A stretch of DNA of 64,000 nt from the NCBI GenBank assembly GCA_013339765.2, contig CM023457.1:71303578-71367577 (forward strand), in the 5' to 3' direction. Below, one piece after another: positions 45,712 to 56,961 of this stretch. The DNA comes from Haemaphysalis longicornis. Its lineage: Eukaryota > Arthropoda > Arachnida > Ixodida > Ixodidae. The notes under the pieces were generated by a model that worked only from the letters and a program-made list of their open reading frames with translations, was not told the DNA's origin and made no database searches. The translations under genes and the position numbers were made by a program. Numbering within the stretch: position 1 is the stretch's first letter; every line of letters starts with the position of its first letter.

Positions 45712-45744
45712 TTGTGGGTGGCTAACATACATTCGACAATGAGG

Positions 45745-45806
45745 CTCATACCCCCAGGATTAATTACTACGGCGCGCCTCATCTGCATTGCGTCGGCGCG
45801 TTTTCG
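45745..45806 (+). mobile_element. SINE S6, 3'-terminal remnant with (CATA)n tail
   Basis: CTACGGCGCGCCTCAT and GTCGGCGCGTTTT match the 3' end of the SINE family. They run directly into CATA repeats. The 5' part is missing. Confidence 0.65.
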
Positions 45807-46132
45807 TACATACATACGCATACATGGGACATCGCATGCCATACATACATACATACATACATACATACATACATACATACATACATACATACATACACAT
45901 ACATACATACATACATACATACATACATACATACATACATACACATACATACATACACATACATACATACATACATACATATACATACATACATACATAC
46001 ATACATACACAACATACATACATACATACATACACATACACATACATACATACATACATACATACATACATACATACATACATACATACATACATACATA
46101 CATACATACATACATACATACATACATACATA
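45807..46132. repeat. (CATA)n microsatellite, right block, about 325 bp
   Basis: Long tetranucleotide array with occasional two-base (CA) slips. Its continuity with SINE S6 suggests an expanded retroposon tail. Several long Tyr/Ile/His or Met/Tyr/Val/Cys frames here are translation artefacts of the repeat. Confidence 0.93.
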
Positions 46133-47974
46133 AAAAAGGGGTATGTCCATTGCGAATTGCGCAATATTGTAGGTCCTAATAGGCTTCCGTAAATTACTAT
46201 ACACCTCCGTATTTCCGGACTTTCCTCCGGGGCAAAACCGAAGGCCATAGTTCGTTTTTTGCATGCAATAGGTAAATTGAGGATCTTTCTAACGTAACCA
46301 TTTATCCAAATTTTAACAGCATTTTTTAAAACAAAAAAAAGAATGTACACGTTTATTTTAATCAGAAGACCGATTTCAGAACAATGAAGATTGATGAGCA
46401 ACTAAAACATGCAGTAGACCCAGTCTACACTGCCCCATCTTCGTCACTGCTGCCCCACCTTACAAATACCAGCACAGGAGTCCGAGAACATCCTTGGGAA
46501 TCTTACTCCAACTGAATTAATCAGGCCCTCGTAGAACGTGTCAGAACAGGTCAGTCCTGTGCCTGCGTTTTTAGGACACATGTCACCTGTTTCTTCAGAT
46601 CTGGCCTCGTTTGTGACAAGAGCTCCGAATGTATTCAAATCGACTGTAAACATCCACTTGTAAATGTCGAATGATCGAGGGAGCTACGCTAGTCTCCTAC
46701 GTGGAAAAGAAATACGCATCGTACAAAGCTTATCGACAAAGGGCGCCACATCCGGGTGTCGTAAATACTGTAGCTTTTCGTTCTCAAAGTTCAAAATGTT
46801 GTGTTTTGTGTTTTCTGGTGTATCCACGCCAAAAAGTGTCTATGTCCCCGAGTGTTGTTTTTTCTTGTTCGTCAAGTTTGTTGCTAAAAAAACTGAGCAT
46901 CAACTTCCTAACGCCATTTAATTTTATGCAGTAACGATATGCCTTCAATGTAAGCGTGTTCTGTATTTCCTCATAAGAACTTTTACCGCCACGCTAGCAT
47001 TAGATCGACCAAAGCGGCACGCACTAAGCGGTTAAAGAGCGGACACGGGATAAAAGGTTGAGGCGCGTGCACCCTTATAGTCATTCTGTCGGGCACTGAA
47101 AACGTTCACATGAGCCGGTAGTGTTGAGGAAACAAAGAGATGGTGTGGTCGGCTTATGCGAAAGCGACGGTTGACACCTATGCCTTCCAGCTATAGAGCA
47201 TAGAACTGTAGTGCAAACGCAGATCTCTCAAGCTCCTACTGGGCAATGCCAAAGTGAGCGCTGTATCAAATCATCTGCATCACAGGCATCCCATTGAACT
47301 AAAGTAGCCATCTTGGTAAAAAGTGCAGAAAGCATTCCAAACGCCAACAGCTTCAGTCACCGTTATGTCTCGACCCAAACATAAGGCATGTGTCCAGGAT
47401 TTTCGGCATCTTGGACGAAATAAATAATGTTAAATTAACATTTTCAGCATAGAAAAAGGCATTGATATCATTGGTGTGCGCGAATGTAAGGTGTCTGCCA
47501 TTCGCCATCGCTTCAGACCCGCACATGTGATGGTTTGAGAACACAATTTGGGCGGATTGCTCCGATAGAAGCTTTCTCTGTTAGAGGAATAAAATGTGAC
47601 AAATGAGGCCGGTATTTACAAAAATCAGAACATTATTGAAAAAAAACACATAAAATGCGTCTCACCCTCTTTTAGGTCCGTATTAGTATATCCAGAAAAA
47701 ATTTCTTAATTGGTTGTTGCCTTCGCAACTGGTGAAAGGTCACATTTGAGTTCACCAAGAACGATGTTCCTTCCGAAGCTCAAAATTTTAAGAAATGAAT
47801 TAAAAAGATAACTTTCAGAACATTTTAGTGTTACTAAATAAATCGAGAAGACGGCCGCAAAGAAGCAAAAATTTTCGCATAAAGCCCCTGCGTTGCTTAC
47901 CCGTTGCCTTTAAGTTAGTGCTGTGCCACTTCAAGCTTTCTGAATTTTTTTAAAAAGCTCGAAGACCACTTAAA
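46133..47974. other. Unclassified DNA
   Basis: Only short frames with no recognised motif. No element ends were seen. Confidence 0.4.
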
Positions 47975-48110
47975 ACAAACTCATCATCGTCATCATCATC
48001 ATCACCATCAGCAGCATCGCTATCCTATCTAAGTCCACTGCAGTACGAAGGCCTCTCCCAACGACTTCCAGCCACTTGTGTCGTGACTGAACGGACTCTA
48101 ATTAATTATT
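47975..48110 (-). mobile_element. RTE-like LINE 3' end with (ATC)n tail
   Basis: CATCATCATCATCACCATCAG followed by TCCACTGCAGTACGAAGGCC and TCTCCCAACG resembles the 3' end at 34.5 kb (CCAACTGCAGTGCAAATACC, TCTCCCATGG). It is a minus-strand 3' fragment without coding sequence. Confidence 0.55.
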
Positions 48111-49059
48111 GCCAAAGAATTTTTTTGTTCATCCTTCCATCGAGTCCTTGGTCTCCCCTAGTTCGTTTCCCATGAAATTATTATAATTAGTGACACATCA
48201 ATATGGATCGCGTGCAGACGAAAGAACGGGAGAATTCTCAAAAATGTCAAATGACCAGCGTCTGTTATGCAGACTCTACATACTTTCTTGATAAAACATA
48301 ACGATTGACTACAAATCGGCTTAACTTCTGTCCACCTTTACGTGAGAATTATTCTTCCTTGTGCAAGGATAATTTTTTTTGAAAATCACATTAGCGTACT
48401 TCCGAGACCAAAGTGTTGTAAACTGCACTAGTGGGAAAAGAATTCATTCACTGACCCTTTACGTATAAGGGCACATCAATTCTTTAAGGCTTAATTAAGC
48501 ATTTCAATGTGGACTCAACAAAAGACCTCCTGTCCATCTGACCACTCGGTGTGTCGCACTTTCGCCGCGTGTGAAAATGCTATTAATAAAAAGAGCCAGG
48601 GGGCCTTTACACTTCATATAAAACTCCTTATAATTGCCCCTGAAAAAAGTGGTTACATAATTGCGCGTGTGCACGATAGTAAGCCGACTTCAAAGGTACT
48701 TTATAGCGCTTTTGAGGGATACGCCGAAGCCTTATAAATGTACTCAATGAAAGGGATTGATCCATCACAATTTGACATCACATTTCTTATACAGCTCCTA
48801 AAGCTGCCTTTCCGCAATAAATTTGCGTACAGTAGTGATGCCGGCTCTAGAATGCCTCGTTGTTGCATCTTCGCTGTGGCACATGGGTCCTGTGGAGGTA
48901 TTTAATAAGAGTCCTAGGGCCAATTTACCATACATATCTTCGCTGCAAAAAAAACACAAAAAAAACAGAGCATTCCACACTTCTCGCTGTCCTTCAGCCT
49001 ACTCAGCCGCAGCTTATAGCGGAGATGGCGTTCTGACCACTGATACAGCACCTAGAAAT
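48111..49059. other. Unclassified DNA
   Basis: No recognised gene or repeat. A-rich run near 48,948-48,967. Confidence 0.4.
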
Positions 49060-49617
49060 TTACCTTTTCAGGAATGAACGCGTGTAGTGAAGGCATGCAA
49101 CTTTAAAGAGCTCGGTAAACAGCGGAACAATTACGGCATTTATTGCAAAATTCTTACTTCGGAGTGTATGCATTTGTTTTGTTTGTTTGTTTTTTCTATC
49201 GAAAGCAGTAAATGGCCCATCGAGGAAAAAAGCCAGCTCGCGGCGTCCTTGAAAGAAACATGGCTCCCTCGGAAGCGTTCCGTTGCACGAAACGTTCCAT
49301 AGCGCGAGGTAGTAGAGGAAGGCGGCCGTCCGCTGCACAACACTGAGGATGAAGCCTACGGAGCGGAACTCAGCCGAAAGATCGCACAATAAGCAACGAA
49401 GTTCCCCATCGTCGTCGATTGTCCCAATACACCGCGGCAAGAACGAGCAGGGACGCAACGCGAGGGAGACAGATCGAAGCCATTCGCAAGGGTTAAGGCG
49501 GATCGCGAAGCGAATCTCAGCGGTTAGAAAAGCCCTTCGACAACGCGAGGCGCTCAACTGGACACCTGTGCTTTCGAATTGCGAACCCGTAAAAAGTGTT
49601 TCGGTGTTCTCGGACAT
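49060..49617 (-). other. Unclassified 185-aa ORF
   Basis: The longest open frame outside transposons, apart from a low-complexity one at 53-54 kb. It runs from 49,617 to 49,060 on the minus strand. I recognise no domain, and two plus-strand frames overlap it (49,087-49,302 and 49,349-49,624). A translated (TTTG)n tract gives NKQTKQ. It could be a chance frame in moderately GC-rich DNA or part of an unknown gene. Confidence 0.25.
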
Positions 49618-50073
49618 TTTCTAAAAGCGGCCATATTTTGATTTCATATGCCACTAGACCCAGCATAAAAGCAATTCCGATACGGGGCAATTCGTTTCTC
49701 GCGGTAATTAAGGTGATTACGAATATACTGGTGGCTTTAATAAGTACGTCGAGAGGGAGCTTAGGTCGGCCCAAGAAGCCGTGGAAAGACGAATTAAGCC
49801 AGGTGTGACAATTATGCACAAGAAAACTCCGTCGTGTATTAGGGAACAAACTCGGGTTCTAGCTCAAATTAATCGTAAAAAGTGGAATGGCAGACAAACA
49901 GCGAACCATACGTCTTACCAAATAGCTGCCAAGAGATAGCAAATGAAACAGGGAGTCACAACAGGTGGGATGAAAAGGAGGGATGAACACACAAAAAATG
50001 ATAGCCAGCGGCGCTGGGCGCAGTCCAAGCAGTGCACGAAACAAACAGGTTGTTTATAATTTGCGATTATGCA

Positions 50074-50530
50074 TACGTCCTGGTTAATTAGCTGAATAAA
50101 ACTTGGTTGGGCAACTGATTTATTGTAGCGGACAAATATGGGGCTATCCGATACCCTCTTGTATATAAGCCCATGTATTCACAGCAGACGGTGATTCCGC
50201 CGTATAAACACCTTCACGTGAACTACGTAATTATGAAAAGTAGATGAAACTCTGCGTAATGTTGCATTCGTCATAGCGACCAATTGTCACATAAATTGTT
50301 TCGGGATATTTCCGATACAGCTGGAGTAGGCGGCCGGGATTTCTGTAATTTTTACAACTTTTGTGTGAATCAACTAATTATGGACAAGTGAACGAAACTT
50401 GGCGTAATGGCGGAGTCGCGCTGGAGGCCAATATCAGTTTGATCTTTTTTTTTTCAAGATACCTACATCAGATTCAGCTACAGGGAATTTGCCAGAGAGT
50501 TGGCTTTGCCTCAAGGTAAAAAATTGTCGA
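50074..50530. repeat. Three degenerate tandem units, period about 147 bp
   Basis: TAATTAGCTGAATAAAACTTGG (50,085), TAATTATGAAAAGTAGATGA (50,228) and TAATTATGGACAAGTGAACG (50,375) start successive units. Each is followed by similar AAACT(C/T)(T/G)GCGTAATG and GATA(C/T)C-type stretches. Spacing is about 143 and 147 bp. A local decayed satellite is likely. Confidence 0.45.
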
Positions 50531-50639
50531 CGGGACTTCTATCTGCGCACCCTGTGGACGCAAGCAGTTTTCTTTACAACCTAACCTATAACAGCTCCTC
50601 TGTAAAATTTGGGGGTAAATAATGTGTTACGCAAATACG

Positions 50640-51254
50640 CGGCCGGAGTTGTTGGGAATCTTTGGTAGAGAGGCCATCTCCCTTCAGTTGACGCGAAGGG
50701 GCTTTTGATGATATCGCTACCGCGATAGTCCTAGTGGTAAGAGCGAGTCAGTACAGCACACAGGGTTAGCGACGGAAGTGGGTATTTAACATACAAGACG
50801 TGAGGTCAGGGTTCCTCGACGCATCGTAACCAGCGTAAAAACTGCACGAACCCACATACGCGCGCGCGAGCCAAGTTTCGAAACGAACACCTGTTGCCCC
50901 GAGTTCGTAGACCGCGCGAAGGCCGTCCGTTTATACATGCTCGCGAAAAGGAGCGCTGGCGATACGAGCGCAGTCGAGGCGCTCCGGGCCGAGGGAGCCC
51001 TTCACTCGTCATCATCCGTCTAGAGGTTCGTAGTTTGTGCATATTGTGGCGCACAAAAACGACTACGTTTCATAAACAAGTGAGCTCAGTGGGCAATTAC
51101 AAACGAATTTACGTAATTCTCAAAGTTAGCCGCATCACTACCAATGATAGTGTCATACAATAAACCCTCGTCACAAAAACATCTCTAAACAGAAAACCGA
51201 CTTTTAAAAAGTTGAAAAGGTCTATAAGACCGTTTTAACTTCTTCGTCCTGGGA
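50640..51254. other. Unclassified DNA
   Basis: The sequence CCTAGTGGTAAGAGCG near 50,730 vaguely resembles a pol III A box, but no tRNA fold follows. Nothing else was recognised. Confidence 0.35.
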
Positions 51255-51385
51255 GCGGCCATTTTATCAGTGGGCTGCGCTAGCGGCCCTATAATTGGCG
51301 CAGTCGACAGGAAGATGTAACTGCGCATGCGCAAGACAGCCCAGAACGTGTCCTGATCTCATTAAAGATTAACAGGTGAAAAGGT
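51255..51385. repeat. Dispersed repeat shared with 2,520-2,620
   Basis: CGGCCATTTTATCAG, then TAATTGGCGCAGTCGACA and AACTGCGCATGCGC, in the order seen near 2.5 kb. Confidence 0.5.
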
Positions 51386-52600
51386 TTATAGACTGCACAT
51401 TGTCAGAAGCGGGGATGATTGCCTCTCTATTCACTTCTGTGGATACATTAAAAGCTTCATACAAAGCGAGATTTGGGAGAAAGCGACTTCGTTATCGCAA
51501 AGATTTACGGTGTGTCGGGTATTAATTACATGGCCGTGCCGTACATACGACAAGGCCTGTTAAAGACAGCCGTTATTGCCATTTACAGGTAATACAAAAC
51601 TCTTAAGCCTATTTTTACATAAAAACTAGCACCCCCATTCACATGCATGCGTTTTTCGACTCCTTCATTTTACTAAGACGGATGTATACTCCCTCTAAGA
51701 GAACATAAATAATCAACATCATGATTAATTTTTCTTCTGCGTCCTTCTTTTTGTTTTTGTTAGTGTAATAAGTAACCGAGCATTAGCCTAATATTTTGTT
51801 TACTGCGCACATAATTTGCACGTAGCCCCTAAAAAGGAAAATTACAAGCTTGTTAACTTGGGGCTGCACGTGTCGGAGGTAAAAACTTGTGTTTATGTTC
51901 TAATTATGTTATTCTAGCAACCAGCAGGTTATCAAGGTTTTATTGAGAATAAAATCTATGTCCGCTGGTGTTTGACAATCATTCCACCGGTAACCCCCGG
52001 CTCCCTTCTGGTTCACTTTATTTTTATTATTCAAACATCCGGATAGAATTGTCGGCTGGTTGAATTATACACTTTACAGATTTTGAGTAGGTTTGAAAAA
52101 ACGCGGAATTGGCAGTTTGCCCAATAACACTTACAGAAAATTCTCAAAAAATGAACAAAATTCCGCGATGCTGTTCGGAAGGTTCAATGTTTGGTTAGAA
52201 GGCAGCAGTACTTACTTTCCCCGGGCAGGTCAGAGCAAGTAAGCCTTAACTTTTGTTGCGCACCTACCTAAAAATTGCGCGAGATGAAAATGGCCGGGAT
52301 CAACACGGGGTCCTGACAGGAATCATCAATCTCTGCCAAATGTACTCGCTAGCCAAAGGAGTCGCGCATCGCGACACGTCAAAGTGGGCAATACGTAAAG
52401 ATGGTGCACACAGGTCGACGACAATCCCCTCAAAACTGTTCACAACGCAGGTTATGTCATTTACATAAGGACTTGCCCCGTGTATCCCATCAATAAGTTG
52501 GAGTTCGGCCCCAAGTAGCGAATGGAGCGTTAGTGGGGAGGTTTTTTACGCCGGCAGATATTGAACAACCCCTTGCGTCACGCCCCATTTATCCGTCGCC
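51386..52600. other. Unclassified DNA
   Basis: AT-rich, with short frames only. No repeats or element ends were recognised. Confidence 0.4.
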
Positions 52601-52689
52601 CTTAATTCAGCTCCGCTCAAGAATGACATTTGTAGAGCACAGCTTGGACGCTTACGGAATTGGTCTACACGTGTTTCATTCCGTCACTG

Positions 52690-53970
52690 AACCTCGTACT
52701 TTTTCGGCCGAGCGCACACGCACATGCACGCAGGCACCAGTGGTATAACGTCCACGAGAGCGCCGAAAAGCAGCACTCACCGGTCGACGGTCTTATCCTC
52801 TCGGCCCCGTTACGTAATCCTCGGCGGCGGCGGCGCACACGCGCTCAAATCCGTATCCGGAAGGGGGGAGCCCGGCCGGAAGCCAACCGGGCAGCGGAGA
52901 AACGAGCTCAGCCGGCGATGATCGGCGCCCGGACCCACGGTTTATCCTCACCAAGCACCAACACCGTCAAGGATCACGTCAACGCCAGTCTTCGTCACAC
53001 AGTCACCAACACAGCGTCGCAAAAGAAACAGAGATCCAAGCCACCGGCGGCACTTCGCTCACAATCCCTCGGGGTATAACGGAGCAAAAATCGCGGCGGC
53101 ACTGCGTCGTCGCTCGCTGCACGTGCTGCAACAAACCACCGCTTTCACCGACAACGCGCGCCCGCCGGCGCTGGCAGCAGCAAGAGCAGAAACGAACCGC
53201 CGCACTCTTCCATCCGGAAGCGCTAGCGCGAGAGCGAAAAAACGGAACCGGTCGAGTTCCGAAAGGCCCGCGCTCACGCGCGCCCGGCGCGCGCCGCCAT
53301 TCTCGCGGGTTCGCGCTCCCCTTCGCCGCCATTCGTCCGTTCGAAATACGTCGCCTACCCGCGCGTTGCCACGTGACCACTGACCTCAGAGTGTCCGCTG
53401 CGCGTCAACCGACATCCGTCACGGCGCAGCCAATGGGGGCGGTAGTTTCGGTTTCGCTTCGACGCAAGTAGGTCACGCGTGTGCTTTCGGTTTCGAACGA
53501 CGGGGAGCCCGCGCGCTCGCGCGTTTATTTCTTTCTCGGAGAGAGCGGAAGGGGGAGAGGCCAACTCTTTGGTGCCGCAGTCGTCAGGAGAGCTCGCGCT
53601 GCGGGAGGGAGGCGCGGCCGGTTCGTCGCTAGGTTGCAGGAGCAAAAAATAGCGGACGTTTCGGCTCCGCGGCCGGAAGGAAAGGGGGACGCTCAGGAAC
53701 GGCGGCACCTGCCTATTTTCTAGGTCAAAGTGGCCCCCGCCGCCGCGGCAGCCTTTCTTTTGCTGCCGAGCTCTCTCTCTCTCTCCTCTCTCTCCCTCCC
53801 CTCCGCGGGAGAGGGGACCCGGAAACTGAGGTCTTCCTGACTCGGAACGAGTGGGGGGGTTGCAGGGGGGCCCCGATTGTTGCTCGGCCGACCTCTTTTG
53901 TCTCCCGGCACTTTCTTCGGTGACCGCGTTCCTTTTCTTGTTGCCTTTCTGCCGCTCCACTCTTTGTTTG
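52690..53970. promoter_or_regulatory. CpG-rich tract with CCAAT, GC and E boxes: candidate promoter
   Basis: This is the most CpG-dense interval in the window. Near its centre CCAATGGGGGCGG (53,430-53,442) combines a CCAAT box and a GC box. CCACGTGAC (53,369-53,377) is a perfect E-box of USF/Myc type. Pyrimidine-rich sequence follows on the plus strand. Long low-complexity frames on both strands (for example 54,104-53,355, 249 aa, Arg/Glu-rich) reflect base composition and are not accepted as genes. Direction of transcription is not evident. A first exon could lie on either side. Confidence 0.4.
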
Positions 53971-55573
53971 TTTATTCCTCCGCGTTCCCTCCTTCCCCCC
54001 TCTTTCCCTCTCTCGTTCTCGACCCGTGTTCTAAACTCGTTTTCTTTTTCTCCCTTTAAGCCCATTCTCGATTGCCTATTTTCGCGCTCCCATCTGCTGC
54101 TCACCTGAGGTTCTCTCTTTTTTCCCCGCCTTTTTTTTTAATCTCAGCATGGTCCTCCTGTAGAGCGTAATAGGGGCGCCCTGGGTCGTCTTCACCCTGA
54201 GTTATACACCTCTCTCCTTCTCGCCGTTCTTCCTTTCGTTCTTTGTTTCTTTCTTTTTTTTGAAAGCGTTCTTTCTCGCTTGCCCTAGCTGTTCCGCCGG
54301 TTGCTTTGTATTTATCGTTGTGCTTTTTTTTTCTCAGCTATGACGGACGCCCCAGAACATGCAGATGTCGTCGCGCTCTCGTTTTTGCCCTTCGTTCTTT
54401 TTTACACCCTCGGCCCGCTGGACGAAGGGAGGACTTGAGAAATGAAGCGGAGTAAGAAAGAAAATGGAACACTGCGCCTGTGATTGCTTGCTTTACATTC
54501 TCGTTTTTTTTTTTTTGTTCGCCAGACAAAGGGTTAGCCACGTAACACCTCTACTCCAAATAATCACCTGCATTGTGTTCCGTTCTCTTTCCGGTTGCCG
54601 TTCGTTTTCAGGGCAGTGTGCTCTACTTACAGGCTAACGATGTGACCTTATGCATTAAGAAATCAGTTCGCGCAGAAGACATCCCATGTGTAAATTGAGG
54701 GTGGGTTGAGCCGGGTTAGTAAGGATGGGAATGAGTCATGGGATCGATGATGTGAGTGATAGAATCACTACCAAAGAACGGGGTGAGGAGTACAGAGACG
54801 GAGACGAGAGGAAACGCGATGAAGAGGCGGAGATACTATATTCGGGGGCAGAGAATGGATTCGGGGAATGCAGGGTAAAGGCGGCTGGAAGTTCATCCGT
54901 ACTGCAGTGAGTATTAATATGCTGCTGTATTATTGCGGGCATGACTATGATGATGAAACGATTACGATATGATAATGAGGCGATGGTGATAATAAGTATG
55001 GTAGGGATCGTGGCTGTGCGTAGATACAAGCCGGGAATTTTCTGTCACATCTAACGCCATCTACTACTTCGTTTGAAACAAAGCCACTCTCCTTATGAGC
55101 AACCCCTAAAAGGAAGTCGTACGGCCTATGTAGGCAGTGGTAGAGAGGCGGAGTCTGTCGCCAACGACCTAGGTTTGAGCCTCACCAAAGCAAACCACAT
55201 TTTTAAGGCCCACAAAATGTGCTCTTTGACTGCAGCCTGTGCTTCAATTGACACAACAGCCACCCATGAGTGCTGAAGAACCGGTGATTTAATTCGTACT
55301 GATCACACCAGGAGATTTGCCATCTTAACGGACTTCCAAGCTAATGATAAAGGACTCCTAGTGTAAACGTGGCCCCACCAACTTCCCGCCTCCTCTCGCA
55401 TCATCAGCCCCAAAGGACTGTCGACTTGCTCTATACTCACCCACTGTACGCTGACGAGCAATGGCTATCAGCTAGCCTGCACCCTGTCCTCCAAAATACC
55501 AGAGGAACAACCGCAGCCCACACCATCCGCTACACTTCAGAAAATAGCACAGTAATATACTCTTGACAGACAA
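53971..55573. other. Unclassified DNA
   Basis: Pyrimidine- and T-rich to about 54,520, then mixed sequence. No recognised coding region or repeat. Confidence 0.4.
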
Positions 55574-55817
55574 TAGAGTTTTAGCAGTCCGTCTGTTCCG
55601 TCGTTTACGTAGTTACCGTGTTTCCGGGGCCCGACTGCGACCTGCGCGCGCGGGAAGGACGAAGAAGCGCACCCCACCGTGACGAATGCACGAGCCTGGT
55701 GAGGGCCGGCCCGCGGAACTAATCCCCCAACCGCGAAGAATGCCCAAGTGTCCAGACGTGTCCCGGTCAACACGGTAACTACGTACAAAACGGAACATAC
55801 GGAGTGCTAAAACTCTA
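55574..55817. mobile_element. TIR element A, about 244 bp
   Basis: TAGAGTTTTAGCAGTCCGTC at the left and the near complement CGGAGTGCTAAAACTCTA at the right define the ends. The interior is GC-rich with CCGCGGAACTAATCCCCC, shared with elements B and D. No protein is encoded. It is the first in a row of four related elements. Confidence 0.75.
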
Positions 55818-55819
55818 GC

Positions 55820-56955
55820 GAGTTTTAGCAGTCCGTCCGTTCCGTCCGGTATGTAGTTAGCGTGTTGACAGGGCTGCCAACCTGCGAAGCCACTTTTCCC
55901 CTAGCTCAGATAAAACATTCCCTAGATTTCCCTAGATTTTTGCTGAATGCGGTTATCAGATGTTTTCTCTCAGATATTGGGTTCTAGTTATGCGATATGA
56001 CTGCCGAATTTACTTTTAAGGCATAATTGTGAATTCGTTTGAAAGCATTTTTCGAGTAACGGAGATGAAGCTGAAAAAAGTGTTGGAGCACAATTTGTGA
56101 TGCTTTAAATATTTTGTTTCATCAAACCACAAAAGCAATAGAGGGTCATTACTTGGGGGGCGGACATGTAATAGTGAATAATACATATAAAAATTACCTA
56201 GAAAGTAAAAGCAATCGCTCGGCGCACACACAACAATGCGACATTCCAAGAAGCACTACGTGTTACAGCGCCTTGTATATAAGCCGAAGACGTGTTAAAT
56301 TATAAAAATAACATAATCAAGAACACCGCAATTCAATGCAAAACACAAAAATCTTGTACTACGACCCAGAGCCCTTGTAATAGAATCCATGTATATATGA
56401 AAGAAGGATAATAGGAACGAGCACAGACGATGCGCAGTGCATGAGATATTCGAGCGAGCAAGTTTATGAACTTCATCAATCATGTTCTTTTGCTATTTAA
56501 ACCAGCAGTGCAAACATCGAGCGATAGCTCCGCTCGATGCACATTAATGGGAAATAGATATCTGCGCTTCATCGAGAAACTGAAATGCATAGGTACATAA
56601 AAACATAATAAATGTTAAACTTAACAAAGGACACCATTATAAGACTGAAGGCATAAGTTCATGTGGACGCAAAAATTTCCCTAGATTTTGAGAAATTTCC
56701 CTTTTCCCTAAAGACAACCCAAATGCCCTAGATCTAGGGAAATTTCCCTAGAGTTGGCAGCCCTGCGTGTTGACCGGGACCCGTCTGAGCACTCGGGCAT
56801 TCGTCATGGTAGGGGGATTAGTTCCGCTGGCCTGCCTTCGCCATGTCCGTGCCTCCTCGCCCTTCCTCCTCGTCCTTCTACGCGCGCAGGCGCAGACGGG
56901 TCCTGGTGAACCCGGTAGCAACGTACGTGACGGAACGGACGGACTGCTAAAACTC
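55820..56955. mobile_element. TIR element B, split by a hAT
   Basis: It begins GAGTTTTAGCAGTCCGTCCG and ends CGGACTGCTAAAACTC. Without the nested hAT (and its duplicated target) it is about 230 bp. Its core GGGGGATTAGTTCCGC is the reverse complement of the core in A and D, so B lies in the opposite orientation. Confidence 0.75.
55861..56773. mobile_element. Non-autonomous hAT element, exact 8-bp TSD
   Basis: The 8-bp target CGTGTTGA is duplicated at 55,861-55,868 and 56,766-56,773. Between them lies an 897-bp element with 13-bp perfect terminal inverted repeats CAGGGCTGCCAAC (55,869 and complement ending 56,765). CCCTAGATTT-like motifs are repeated just inside both ends, as is common for hAT transposase binding. 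An 8-bp duplication and CAGGG ends are hallmarks of hAT. The AT-rich interior has no transposase frame. Confidence 0.93.
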
Positions 56956-56961
56956 CCTAAT

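Noticed and set aside
45558..46401. Long reading frames of repeated MYVC or HTYI residues
   Set aside because: They are translations of the (CATA)n microsatellite.
50715..50775. tRNA gene
   Set aside because: An A-box-like stretch is present, but no acceptor stem or clear B box could be paired.
53355..54104. 249-aa minus-strand protein
   Set aside because: Low-complexity Arg/Glu/Pro composition that follows GC and pyrimidine bias; no domain, and plus-strand frames overlap.
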